64,000 nucleotides of DNA, taken from positions 79,939 to 143,938 of the forward strand of contig JAISWO010000004.1 in assembly GCA_031271045.1 (NCBI GenBank), written 5' to 3'. The position numbers and the translations under genes were made by a program. This DNA comes from Tannerellaceae bacterium. Its GTDB lineage: Bacteria; Bacteroidota; Bacteroidia; Bacteroidales; Tannerellaceae. The notes under the pieces were generated by a model, which was not told the DNA's origin, did not search any database, and saw only the letters and a list, made by a program, of their open reading frames with translations. Below, one piece after another: positions 1-8,344 of the stretch. Every line of letters begins with the position of its first letter. Position 1 is the stretch's first letter.

Positions 1-684
1 CAGTTGCTCATACAGCCTCCACCAGTAGGCGCAACCTTCGGCTTCCAACGCTTCGCGGAAATTATCCCGGATAGGGCCGTAGATTTTTGCATCCGTATGG
101 GTGAAGGGGCGACCTTTGCGGAGGTTTTTGGCGTCGCCCAGGAGGATTTCTTCGAATCGCCGGGTATTCATCGTGGTGGTGTAGCGAGCCCGGGTGGTCT
201 CCATTAAGTTAAACCGAATGTGGCTGTAGGCCAGAAATTCAAAGGCGGCATCGGCAGCCACATAAGCGGCGCCGGCAGTGTCGATGGCGGCGTCTAAGGG
301 AGTGGTGTAGGATGTGGCGATGGCTCTGGCGGCTGCCAGGAGGACAAAGCCGGCGGCTTTGTTGGCCGTATCGCCTTCATAAGCTGCGGCAGAGCCGTCG
401 GCGAGGTGTGAGGTAAAGGCTATGGCGACGACGTCGGAGGTATAGTCGGTGGCGCCGGAAGTATAGCCTTCGTCGGCGGCGACATCCAGAATGATATCCA
501 TTCCATAGAAAACAGCGCCGAGGTATGTCTGCATGTCTTCTTTTTTCCAGTAATCGAAATTATTTTTTATAGCCAAAAAGGGAAGGGATCGGATCAGGCT
601 GACACCGGCAAAACGGATGATATCCTTCTTGCTTAAATTGCTCACTTGGGAGCGGACTAGTGTCATAAATTTTTTTTCGTCCAT
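1..684 (-). CDS. Uncharacterised protein, paralogue of the adjacent gene (partial)
   Basis: Reading the minus strand from the ATG at 684 gives an open frame that runs off the left edge of the window, about 228 residues. I do not recognise the family. It is a clear paralogue of the next gene upstream (706-1629). Both begin shortly after the sequence TATATC-ATGGA, share the early motif RFAG followed by a NFDYW block, have an alanine-rich middle, and share a conserved block FREALEAEG-C-YWWRLYEQL near the C-terminus. DNA at 1-60 is almost identical to 841-900. No signal peptide or membrane segment is evident, so it is probably cytoplasmic. It starts 21 bases after its neighbour's stop, so the two are probably co-transcribed. 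Confidence 0.75.
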   Translation of the reverse strand, partial: MDEKKFMTLVRSQVSNLSKKDIIRFAGVSLIRSLPFLAIKNNFDYWKKEDMQTYLGAVFYGMDIILDVAADEGYTSGATDYTSDVVAIAFTSHLADGSAAAYEGDTANKAAGFVLLAAARAIATSYTTPLDAAIDTAGAAYVAADAAFEFLAYSHIRFNLMETTRARYTTTMNTRRFEEILLGDAKNLRKGRPFTHTDAKIYGPIRDNFREALEAEGCAYWWRLYEQL

Positions 685-705
685 GATATAAATTGTTTGA
701 TGGGT

Positions 706-1629
706 TCAATCGGAAGCGGCTTGTTTTTCTTTTCTTTCAAGCCACTCAGCTACGGCGGCTGCTCCCTTGGCTCCGACAGGAGCCGGGACCCTCATGCGCA
801 GCTTGAGAGCCTTGAGGTCGGGGATGAAGCTGCCGGAAAACAGTTGCTCATACAGCCTCCACCAGTAGACGCAACCTTCGGCTTCCAACGCCTCGCGGAA
901 ATTTATCCACACCGGGCCATACATCGCCATATCCACAGCAGGAAAGGGGCGGTCGTCGCGGATGTAGCGAATGTCTTGCAGGAGGATTTCGTGGAAGCAG
1001 GTGGTATACATATTGATGAGGTCGGTGGCCTTGAGGTGACTGTATTTGGCCTTGAGGTTGCTGAGACCGATAAACTTGAACAGGCTGTACGACAGGGCGC
1101 TGAAGACGATATCGGTAGCCAAATAGACAGAGCCTGCGGCTTGGGCGACCATGTGAATGTCCCTGGCGGCGTCTGACATGCAGGCGGCGGCGGCGCAGGT
1201 GCTGGTAAAGCCTGCGGCTTTGGAGGCGACCTCGAATCTGGAGGCCGGGTCGGAAAAGAGTATAGCGTCGCCCCTCTCGGCTATAGCCTTTCCGCAGGCG
1301 TAGGCCTCCTTGCTGGCTTTGGAACAGATGAGGGAGGTAGCCATAGCGACGGATTTGGGAGTAACCCTCATGCCGGCGCTTCGGTAGTCTGCGGCTCTAC
1401 CGGCAATGGCGCCGACGGCGACACAAGTTTCCAGGTTCATATCTATCGCATGAAAAATAGCGTAGAGATATGTTTGCCTGTTTTTATCTCCCCAATAATC
1501 GAAATTACCTCTCATCCCCAGATAGGGCAAAATACGGAGTGCGCAAATGCCGGCAAAACGAGCGATGCCATCCTTGCTTAAATCCTTTAATAAGACTTCT
1601 ACCTCTGAAGCGATTTTATTACTTTCCAT
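706..1629 (-). CDS. Uncharacterised protein, tandem paralogue family
   Basis: The ATG at 1629 was chosen because it aligns with the start of the downstream paralogue; the frame is open to 1695, but that extension has no counterpart. The protein is 307 residues. It has a globular N-terminal part with RFAG and NFDYW motifs, a long Ala/Ser/Cys-rich middle that looks like helical repeats, a conserved FREALEAEG-CVYWWRLYEQL block around residue 260, and a charged C-terminus after a VPAPVGAKGAAAVAEWL stretch. No export signal is visible. I cannot assign a function. The tandem copies with near-identical 3' DNA suggest duplication with ongoing gene conversion. Confidence 0.75.
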   Translation of the reverse strand: MESNKIASEVEVLLKDLSKDGIARFAGICALRILPYLGMRGNFDYWGDKNRQTYLYAIFHAIDMNLETCVAVGAIAGRAADYRSAGMRVTPKSVAMATSLICSKASKEAYACGKAIAERGDAILFSDPASRFEVASKAAGFTSTCAAAACMSDAARDIHMVAQAAGSVYLATDIVFSALSYSLFKFIGLSNLKAKYSHLKATDLINMYTTCFHEILLQDIRYIRDDRPFPAVDMAMYGPVWINFREALEAEGCVYWWRLYEQLFSGSFIPDLKALKLRMRVPAPVGAKGAAAVAEWLERKEKQAASD

Positions 1630-1816
1630 GATATATGAATGGTTGTTTGAACAGATTATTTTTAGCGCCATTATAGAGAATCCGGTCCGCTGCATTTTTC
1701 AGGTAAAGGCAAACTTCCTGTACGGTCGTTATGCAGGCGGGTGTTAATTCAGGAATGATACATGCTGTAAACGTTCTCTCCTCCTCCAAATCCGTATCCT
1801 GTATATTAGTTTGCAT
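1619..1816 (-). CDS. Small ORF leading the paralogue cassette (hypothetical)
   Basis: A 65-residue ORF starts at the ATG at 1816, about 25 bases downstream of a good TACATTTG promoter box on the same strand. It overlaps the start of the next gene by 11 bases, which would allow translational coupling. The sequence is soluble-looking, with an acidic N-terminus and no recognised domain. It is supported by position and promoter only. It could instead be untranslated leader for the gene at 1629. Confidence 0.45.
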   Translation of the reverse strand: MQTNIQDTDLEEERTFTACIIPELTPACITTVQEVCLYLKNAADRILYNGAKNNLFKQPFIYHGK

Positions 1817-1840
1817 GATAATGTATTAATTGTTGTCGCA

Positions 1841-1848
1841 CAAATGTA
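1841..1848 (-). promoter_or_regulatory. Bacteroidetes -7 box (TACATTTG)
   Basis: TACATTTG on the minus strand matches TAnnTTTG and lies about 25 bases before the ATG at 1816, so it would drive the small ORF and the paralogue cassette. I see no clear -33 TTTG at consensus spacing. Confidence 0.5.
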
Positions 1849-2075
1849 CAATCTTTTTCAATAAGAGGCAGGCCCATCATCCTAAAACTTATCTGCCGGG
1901 CCTCTACGGTATGGGTTGAATATTTTGGGGTTAAACTTCTTTGCCGGACAACTTTCAGAGGGTGCAAAGAGGATTTAAGAGAAATATTTAACTGAGATAT
2001 TAAATAAGAGTTGTAGTCCTTACGGAAGTAAAGGGATGTCGGAATGAATCAAAAAAAGGCCGGATTGATTTGCTG

Positions 2076-3854
2076 TCAATCGCCCGAAAAGTTGTCGACC
2101 AGGACTTCGCGGTAGGAGTTGAAGATCTTGGATTTGGACATGTAGCCGATGTAACGGCCGCTTTCGTCGACAACAGGCAGATTCCAGGCTTTGGTGTCGT
2201 CGAAGGTTTGCATGACTTTTTCCATCGGTGTGTTCACCACAATCTTGGCAGGAACGGATACCATGAACTTGGATACGCGGAAACGGTCGTAGAGTTCGGG
2301 ACGGAACATGATGTTGCGGATGTCATCCAATTGCACAACGCCCAGCAAAAGGCCGTCTTTGTCTATTACAGGGAAGGCATTGCGCCCGCTACGGGCAATT
2401 ACTTTCACGACGTCGCCCAACGTCATATCGGGATGGACGGTGAGGAAGTCTTTTTCGATTACGCTGTCGGTTTTCAGCAGCGTCAGGACGGCTTTGTCTT
2501 TATGATGAGTGAGCAGCTTTCCTTTTTGCGCCAGACGCATGGAGTAGATGCTGTGAGGCTCGAACATGATAATGGTCAGATATGAACTGATGGATACCAT
2601 CATCAGCGGCAGGAAAAGATCGTAGCCGCCCGTCAGTTCGGCTATCAGGAATACGCCCGTCAGCGGTGCGTGCATGACGCCCGACATAACGCCGGCCATT
2701 CCCAGCAGGGCGAAGTTCTTTTCGGACAGGTCGCGGGTGAAATCGAAGTAGTTGAACGTATGGGCAAACATAAAGCCCAGGATACAGCCCAGGTACAGAC
2801 TGGGCGCAAAGATTCCCCCGCAGCCTCCGCCTCCGTTGGTGGCGCTCGAGGCAAAAACCTTGGTCAGCAGGATGAGCAGCAGAAAGATCAGGACGCCCCA
2901 GTAGGAATTGGTTATGCCGTAAAAGAGACTCTTGTCCATCAGATGTCCGTGCTGTCCGTTCAGCAAAGAGGCTATCGTATCGTAACCCTCGCCATAGAGC
3001 GGCGGGAAAAGGAAGATGAGAACGCTCAGGATAAGGGCGCACAGGAGGAATTTCTTCCAATAGATCAGCTTGCCCAAAGCACCTTCCAGTTTGTTCATCA
3101 TCCGCGTGACGTACAATGAAAGCATTCCGCAGAAAATGCCCAGCAGCAGGACGTAGGGTATGCGGCCGATCTCGAAAACTTCTGTCTGCGAGAATTTGAA
3201 CATCGCTTCCGTGCCGGTGAATATGTATGATACGGTGGCCGCCGTCACTGACGAGATCAGCAGAGGCATGACCGACGTCATCGTAAGGTCGAGCATCAGT
3301 ACTTCGATGACAAAGACCAGCCCGGCGATCGGAGCTTTGAAGATGCCGGCAATCGCTCCGGCAGCTCCGCAGCCGACAAGCAACATCAACGTCTTCTGTT
3401 CCATCCGGAAGAAGCGACCCAAATTAGAACCAATCGCCGCTCCCGTCAATACGATCGGCGCTTCGGCTCCGACGGAGCCTCCCAAACCGATGGTGACGGA
3501 ACTGGCGGCCAGCGAGCTCCACATATTATGCGGCTTGATGCGGCTTTTCCGCTGCGAGATGGCGTACAGGATTTTTGTTACTCCGTGGCTGATGTCGTCG
3601 CGGACGATGTATTTTACGAACAGGCCTGCCAGCAGGATACCTATCACGGGATACAGCAGCAGCAGATAATTTGCTTCACTCACATCCATGTTGCGCGTAA
3701 GGATCGACTGAATGAGATGAATCAATTGTTTCAGCACGATGGCGGATGCCGCCGTACAGATGCCGACCAGGAAGCTAACGAGCAAGACGAAGTGTTTCTC
3801 CTTGATCCGTCTTTCCCGCCAAAGCAGGAATTTGTAGAATAAGTTTTTTGCCAT
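2076..3854 (-). CDS. ClC-family chloride channel/transporter with CBS domains
   Basis: A 592-residue inner-membrane ClC protein that moves chloride or another anion, either as a channel or in exchange for protons. About ten hydrophobic segments fill residues 20-440. The selectivity-filter region includes GSVGAEAP at about 127-133; its glutamate (E131) is in the position of the ClC gating glutamate. GGCGGIFAPSLYLG is the later pore motif. Two CBS domains occupy about 460-590 and probably regulate activity by nucleotide binding. It begins two bases after the stop of the sugar transferase and is the last gene of the tsaC operon. The family is secure; channel versus antiporter is not decided. Confidence 0.93.
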   Translation of the reverse strand: MAKNLFYKFLLWRERRIKEKHFVLLVSFLVGICTAASAIVLKQLIHLIQSILTRNMDVSEANYLLLLYPVIGILLAGLFVKYIVRDDISHGVTKILYAISQRKSRIKPHNMWSSLAASSVTIGLGGSVGAEAPIVLTGAAIGSNLGRFFRMEQKTLMLLVGCGAAGAIAGIFKAPIAGLVFVIEVLMLDLTMTSVMPLLISSVTAATVSYIFTGTEAMFKFSQTEVFEIGRIPYVLLLGIFCGMLSLYVTRMMNKLEGALGKLIYWKKFLLCALILSVLIFLFPPLYGEGYDTIASLLNGQHGHLMDKSLFYGITNSYWGVLIFLLLILLTKVFASSATNGGGGCGGIFAPSLYLGCILGFMFAHTFNYFDFTRDLSEKNFALLGMAGVMSGVMHAPLTGVFLIAELTGGYDLFLPLMMVSISSYLTIIMFEPHSIYSMRLAQKGKLLTHHKDKAVLTLLKTDSVIEKDFLTVHPDMTLGDVVKVIARSGRNAFPVIDKDGLLLGVVQLDDIRNIMFRPELYDRFRVSKFMVSVPAKIVVNTPMEKVMQTFDDTKAWNLPVVDESGRYIGYMSKSKIFNSYREVLVDNFSGD

Positions 3855-3856
3855 CT

Positions 3857-5287
3857 TTAAATGCCTTTCCCCGTAATGACGGTTTTGATAGTATAAACTA
3901 ATATGGTCAGGTCAAAGACCAACGACATATTCTCGTAGTAAAGCATGTCGTACTCCAGCCGCTCGATCATCTGGTCTACGTTCGAGGCGTAGCCGTATTT
4001 CACCATTCCGAGGGAGGTGAGGCCCGGCCGTACGTTGTGAAGAAGATAGTAGAAGGGTGCCCGGCTGACGATCCGGTCGATGAAATAACGGCGCTCAGGG
4101 CGGGGGCCGACCAGCGACATATCGCCTTTCAGCACGTTCCAGAATTGGGGCAGCTCGTCGATGCGGTATTTGCGCATCAGGCGGCCGAAGGGCGTCACGC
4201 GGCTGTCGTTTCCGTTCGAGAGTAGCGGGCCGTCGTTTTCGGAGCCTGTATACATTGTTCTGAACTTATACATCATGAAGGGACGGCCTCGATATCCGAT
4301 GCGCTCCTGCCGGAAGAGCGCCGGGCCGGGAGAATCTTTTTTCACCCTCCAGGCGATGTAGAGGTAGACGGGGCTGAGCAGGACAAGGGCCAGGGCGGAG
4401 ATACATTTGTCCATCCAGAATTTGATGTTCTGCTCGGCGCCGGAGAAGTTATTGTCCGTAACGTCGACCAAAGGCAGGCCGCGGATGGTCTTTATCTTGA
4501 CTTTGGACAGAGGCAACAGCATGTTCAGGTTGTCGGCCAATATTTTTACAGGACACTTATAGCGGTAGAGCGGGTAAAGGACGAGGGTTCTCTTTGCGCT
4601 GTCGGTCGATTCGACGGCGACTACAATTTCGTCGATGCGTCTGGTTGGGACTATGTCGGGCAAGTCGTTTGTCGTACCGAGCAAGAGGGAGGGGTCGACT
4701 GCGATGTCGGCGGTGCCGGCTTCGTTTGCCGGCGGGTTGTCTTCCGTCACAAAACCGACGATGCGGTAGCCCATATTGTAGAGGTCGCCGGCTATCTGCA
4801 CGGCCTTTGGGCCGGTTCCGATGATTAATACGTTCAGCGACCACTCCCGGCGTTTCACTTTGTTCAGGCCTTTTTGTGTGATAAACAGGCGGGGAAGCCA
4901 GGTGAAAACGAATTGCAGGGCAAGGAGCGCAAAGTACAGGTGATAATAGATGTGAAACGAACGGGGAAGGTCGTTCAGGATAAGGATAAAGAAGAGCAGC
5001 GTTACGCCGCAGACGACCGTCGCCAGGGTAAGGAAAAACTCACCGAGGCGCGACTTGCCGAAGGGCTTGTTGTAGTAGCCCGAAAAGTAGTAAAGCGTCA
5101 GCCAGAAGAAGGGGATGGCGAGCTGGACTTCCCATACGACGGTGTACGTCAGGTAGCTTGTTAATGAAGTGTATCCCAAGTAGGAGGCGACCTCGTCGTA
5201 GCGAAGTACGTTGAACAGCAGCCATACGGCAGAGGCCGAGAGGATGTCGGCAAAAATATACTTGAATCTTTGTACGCCGGGATTCAT
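3857..5287 (-). CDS. Exopolysaccharide polyprenyl-phosphate sugar transferase (WcaJ/WbaP type)
   Basis: A 476-residue initiating glycosyl-1-phosphate transferase that loads the first sugar onto undecaprenyl phosphate at the inner membrane for capsule or exopolysaccharide synthesis. Several membrane segments lie in the first 130 residues, followed by a Rossmann-like CoA-binding domain (VLIIGTGPKAVQIAG, about 148-162). A reentrant hydrophobic segment near 285-305 precedes the C-terminal catalytic domain with KFRTMY, RKYRIDELPQFWNVLKGDM and SLVGPRPE. No other capsule genes are adjacent. The start codon overlaps the tsaC stop by one base (TAATG), which indicates coupling. The sugar donor cannot be read from sequence. 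Confidence 0.93.
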   Translation of the reverse strand: MNPGVQRFKYIFADILSASAVWLLFNVLRYDEVASYLGYTSLTSYLTYTVVWEVQLAIPFFWLTLYYFSGYYNKPFGKSRLGEFFLTLATVVCGVTLLFFILILNDLPRSFHIYYHLYFALLALQFVFTWLPRLFITQKGLNKVKRREWSLNVLIIGTGPKAVQIAGDLYNMGYRIVGFVTEDNPPANEAGTADIAVDPSLLLGTTNDLPDIVPTRRIDEIVVAVESTDSAKRTLVLYPLYRYKCPVKILADNLNMLLPLSKVKIKTIRGLPLVDVTDNNFSGAEQNIKFWMDKCISALALVLLSPVYLYIAWRVKKDSPGPALFRQERIGYRGRPFMMYKFRTMYTGSENDGPLLSNGNDSRVTPFGRLMRKYRIDELPQFWNVLKGDMSLVGPRPERRYFIDRIVSRAPFYYLLHNVRPGLTSLGMVKYGYASNVDQMIERLEYDMLYYENMSLVFDLTILVYTIKTVITGKGI

Positions 5288-5847
5288 TACCTGATCACTT
5301 GAAAAACACCTCCGGCGCCTATCCGGATAATGGACGAAGGGATGGCCTTACGCTTGTCGTCGCGGCGATAGTCTACAATATAATCAACGCCCTCTTTGAT
5401 GGCATCGGGGATGTCGTCGTAGCGACAGGGCGAGGGTTGGCCGCTCACGTTGGCAGAGGTGGAGACGACAGGCTTGCGGAAGCGCTCGCACAGGGCGTGC
5501 GAAAAGGGTTCATCCGTCACGCGGATGCCGATGCTGCCGTCTTCGGCCGGCAGATTGCCGGCCAGGTTGCGGCTTTTGTCATATATTATTGTAAGCGGCT
5601 TGTCCGACACCTCGATCAGCTGGCGGGCAATGGCGGGGACGTCGTCGACGTAGGTTTCCAGCCTGGAGGCCGAGTCGATCAGCACAAGCATGGCCTTCCG
5701 GTCGGAGCGTTGTTTGAGGTCATAGACCTTCTGCACTGCTTTTTCGTTGGTGGCATCGCAGCCGATGCCCCAGACTGTATCTGTGGGGTAAAGGATAAGG
5801 CCTCCGGAGTGCATGACTTCGCATGCTTTTCGTATTTCTTCTGTCAT
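5287..5847 (-). CDS. tsaC: L-threonylcarbamoyladenylate synthase (TsaC/Sua5/YrdC)
   Basis: Makes threonylcarbamoyl-AMP from threonine, bicarbonate and ATP for the t6A modification at position 37 of ANN-decoding tRNAs. The YrdC domain fills the 186 residues, with the motif YPTDTVWGIGCDATN near the start, KQRSDRK and later SANVSG. The frame is open to an ATG at 5889, but a promoter box (TACATTTG, 5867-5874) lies inside that extension, and the family normally begins just before the CEVM...GG segment. I therefore start at 5847 (MTEEIRKACEVM). First gene of a three-gene operon with the sugar transferase and ClC protein. Length fits the short TsaC form without the Sua5 domain. Confidence 0.93.
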   Translation of the reverse strand: MTEEIRKACEVMHSGGLILYPTDTVWGIGCDATNEKAVQKVYDLKQRSDRKAMLVLIDSASRLETYVDDVPAIARQLIEVSDKPLTIIYDKSRNLAGNLPAEDGSIGIRVTDEPFSHALCERFRKPVVSTSANVSGQPSPCRYDDIPDAIKEGVDYIVDYRRDDKRKAIPSSIIRIGAGGVFQVIR

Positions 5848-5866
5848 CTGTGTTTCGTTATCAACG

Positions 5867-5874
5867 CAAATGTA
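5867..5874 (-). promoter_or_regulatory. -7 box for tsaC operon (TACATTTG)
   Basis: TACATTTG on the minus strand, 20 bases upstream of the ATG at 5847. It falls inside the longer open frame to 5889 and so helps decide the tsaC start. Confidence 0.55.
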
Positions 5875-5941
5875 CGGGATTATTTCCAAGCGGACAAATG
5901 GGTCCCGCAGGGACGGGCGTCGGTTGGGGGAGGTGATCTTT

Positions 5942-5975
5942 GCAACTTGGTTGCATGTTTTTCCTCCTATCTTTG
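5942..5975 (+). promoter_or_regulatory. zntA promoter with operator-like inverted repeat
   Basis: TATCTTTG at 5968-5975 is a good -7 box 29 bases before the zntA start. Between it and the -33 region lies a perfect inverted repeat, GCAAC-TTG-GTTGC (5942-5954). Its position suits a metal-responsive regulator, but no regulator gene is adjacent. Confidence 0.5.
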
Positions 5976-6004
5976 TCCGAAAATCAATGAAAGGATAATA
6001 AAAG

Positions 6005-7912
6005 ATGAGTACACAGATTCAAGAGCCGGCAACGGGAGACTGTTGCGGTTGTGGCGACGCTCGCCGGAAAGACGGGGAGGGGAGCGAAAAGCGATGGAGG
6101 CGGTATCTGCCGGTGGTAGCCAGTCTGCTTTTGTTGGCAGGCGGCATTGTTTGGGATTGGCCGTGGTTCTGTTATGTCCTGGCGTACCTGCCGGTCGGTG
6201 TGCCGGTGATGCGGCAAGCATGGGCGGCAGCCGGGCAAAAAGACTTCTTCAACGAATACAGCCTGATGCTGACGGCCACGGTGGGGGCTTTCCTGATCGG
6301 CGAATATCCCGAAGGGGTGGCTGTTATGTTGTTCTATTCGGTGGGAGAGCTGTTTCAGGAGGCGGCCGTCAACAAAGCGCGGGGCAATATCAAGGCCTTG
6401 CTCGATATTCGTCCCAACGCGGCGACCGTTCTTCGCGAGGGCGACTGGAGGGAGGTGCGACCCGAAGAAGTGGCCCCGGGCGAGATTTTACTGGTCCGTG
6501 CCGGTGGCAAGACGCCGCTCGACGGTCTTTTGCTGAGCGATTCAGGCAGTTTCAATACATCGGCGCTCACGGGCGAGAGCCGTCCACGGACATTGCGCCA
6601 GGGCGAGACGGTATTGGCCGGGATGATCAGCATCGACAAGGCGGTGGAGGTTCGGGCCACGAAAACGTATGCCGACAGTTCCCTGGCCCGGATTCTGCAA
6701 ATGGTCGAGGAAGCTTCCTCGCGCAAGGCCAGGACGGAGCTGCTGATCCGCCGTTTTGCCAGGGTTTATACGCCGGCGGTCTTTCTGCTGGCTTTGCTGA
6801 TTGCCCTTGTGCCCTCTTTGGTGGTGGCGGATTATGTGTTTAGCGACTGGCTGTACAGGGCGTTGATATTCCTGGTCATTTCCTGCCCCTGCGCGCTGGT
6901 GATCTCGGTTCCGCTGGGCTATTTCGGTGGCATAGGGGCGGCTTCGCGCAAGGGTATTTTGTTCAAAGGCGCCAATTTCCTGGACCGGATGACGGACGTT
7001 CATACGGTGGTCATGGACAAGACCGGGACGCTGACCAAGGGCGTGTTCCGGGTCCGCGACGTCGTCTCGGCCACGTACGGACGGGAGGAACTCCTCGCGC
7101 TTGCCGCGGCATTGGAGAAATATTCTTCTCACCCCGTGGCCAAAGCCATTGTCGCCGCCGCCGGCGCGCTGACGGACCAGAGCATCACCGCCGTGGAAGA
7201 GATTCCCGGCATGGGCGTCAAAGGCTTGCAGGGCGAGAGGGAAATCATGGCCGGCAACCGCCGGATGATGCACCGCCACGAGATTGCGTACGATGAAACG
7301 ATCGACAGCCTGGTCGATACCGTTGTGATCATCGCCGTCGACCGCCGCTACGTGGGTTATATTCGTATTGCCGACGAGATAAAGGACGACGCCATCGAGG
7401 CTGTGAGCCAGATGCGAGCGCTGGGAGTCCGCCGCACCGTCATGCTGAGCGGCGACCGGACGGCCATCACCGAAGAGGTGGCCCGGACGGTTGGCGTCGA
7501 CGAGGCTTACGGCGACTTGCTGCCCGAAGGGAAGGTAAAATACATGGAAGAGCTGAAGGCCGACCCGTCGAAGGTGGTTGTTTTCGTAGGCGACGGCATC
7601 AACGACGCCCCCGTACTGGCGCTCAGCGACGTGGGCATCGCCATGGGCGGAATGGGCTCGGATGCGGCCATCGAAATTGCCGACGTGGTGATACAGACCG
7701 ATCAACCGTCCCGCATTGCCACCGCCATCCGCATTGCGAAGACTACCAAACGGATTGTGATGCAAAATATCATCCTGGCGATCGGCGTCAAAATGATCGT
7801 CATGCTCCTGGGCGCTTTGGGAATGGCAACAATGTGGGAAGCCGTCTTTGCCGACGTCGGCGTCGCTTTGCTGGCCATTTTCAACTCCATCCGCGTCCTG
7901 CGGAGCCGTTGA
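6005..7912 (+). CDS. zntA: Heavy-metal P1B-type ATPase, Zn2+/Cd2+/Pb2+ exporter
   Basis: A 635-residue inner-membrane pump that exports soft divalent metals using ATP. The membrane metal site SCPCAL has cysteines at 294 and 296, the phosphorylated aspartate is D338 in DKTGTLTKG, an SSHPVAKAI (HP) motif lies in the nucleotide domain, and GDGINDAP is the hinge. Lysine in the seventh helix (GVKMIVMLL) and aspartate in the last (FADVGVALLAIFNSIRV) fit the Zn/Cd/Pb subgroup rather than copper pumps. There is no N-terminal HMA domain; only a short CCGCG cluster at residues 13-17 remains as a possible metal ligand. Monocistronic, followed by a tandem-repeat array. Confidence 0.93.
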   Translation: MSTQIQEPATGDCCGCGDARRKDGEGSEKRWRRYLPVVASLLLLAGGIVWDWPWFCYVLAYLPVGVPVMRQAWAAAGQKDFFNEYSLMLTATVGAFLIGEYPEGVAVMLFYSVGELFQEAAVNKARGNIKALLDIRPNAATVLREGDWREVRPEEVAPGEILLVRAGGKTPLDGLLLSDSGSFNTSALTGESRPRTLRQGETVLAGMISIDKAVEVRATKTYADSSLARILQMVEEASSRKARTELLIRRFARVYTPAVFLLALLIALVPSLVVADYVFSDWLYRALIFLVISCPCALVISVPLGYFGGIGAASRKGILFKGANFLDRMTDVHTVVMDKTGTLTKGVFRVRDVVSATYGREELLALAAALEKYSSHPVAKAIVAAAGALTDQSITAVEEIPGMGVKGLQGEREIMAGNRRMMHRHEIAYDETIDSLVDTVVIIAVDRRYVGYIRIADEIKDDAIEAVSQMRALGVRRTVMLSGDRTAITEEVARTVGVDEAYGDLLPEGKVKYMEELKADPSKVVVFVGDGINDAPVLALSDVGIAMGGMGSDAAIEIADVVIQTDQPSRIATAIRIAKTTKRIVMQNIILAIGVKMIVMLLGALGMATMWEAVFADVGVALLAIFNSIRVLRSR

Positions 7913-7929
7913 CGGCTGTTGCTGCGGCC

Positions 7930-8220
7930 AATGAGCACCCCTTGGGCTTTGCATAACTTTGTGCAAGCCCCAATGAGTGGTCATTTTCGTTTGCACAACT
8001 TTGTGCAAGGCCCAATGAGTGCTCATTTTCGTTTGCACATAGTTGTGCAAGTCAAAACGACTGCTCATTGGGCTTTGCACACCATGTTGCAAGCCATAAT
8101 GAGTGCTCATTGGGCTTTGCACATAGTTGTGCAAGTCAAAACGGGCGCTCATTGGGCTTTGCACATAGTTGTGCAAGTCAAAATGAGTGCTCATTGGCCT
8201 TTGCACATAGTTGTGCAAGT
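7930..8220. repeat. Tandem palindromic array A: seven units of exactly 42 bp
   Basis: Unit cores start at 7949, 7991, 8033, 8075, 8117, 8159 and 8201, an exact 42-base period. Most cores are TTGCACATAGTTGTGCAA, a perfect 7-base stem with a 4-base loop. The linker of several units carries a second palindrome, AATGAG-TG-CTCATT. Units differ by scattered substitutions, some of them in the stem. The array fills the gap between zntA and pheT. Because 42 is divisible by three, open frames run through it on both strands, but they only reflect the repeat. It is not a CRISPR: there is no constant-repeat/unique-spacer alternation. Confidence 0.9.
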
Positions 8221-8298
8221 CTCCGGCGGCTGCCTCCGCCCCAACAAAACCAAGCCCAGGCCCACAGCGGCGCAGGAGATTATTTGAATATTTCTTTC

Positions 8299-8306
8299 TA
8301 ACTTTG
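8299..8306 (+). promoter_or_regulatory. -7 box for pheT (TAACTTTG)
   Basis: TAACTTTG lies 38 bases before the pheT start and matches TAnnTTTG. No TTTG at standard -33 spacing is visible. Confidence 0.55.
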
Positions 8307-8344
8307 GCGCTTGAAAAAGAAATGAATCTAAAACAATTCAAACA

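Noticed and set aside
5299..6843. A 514-residue plus-strand frame over tsaC and zntA
   Set aside because: Antisense to tsaC and out of frame with zntA; composition is that of a shadow frame in GC-rich DNA and no domain is visible.
7919..8287. A plus-strand repeat protein of 14-residue units
   Set aside because: The frame exists only because the array period is 42. Substitutions fall equally in all codon positions and the other strand is open too.
6542..8341. A 599-residue minus-strand frame over zntA and array A
   Set aside because: Antisense to the clear P-type ATPase gene; its repeat-rich start is only the translation of the 42-base repeat.
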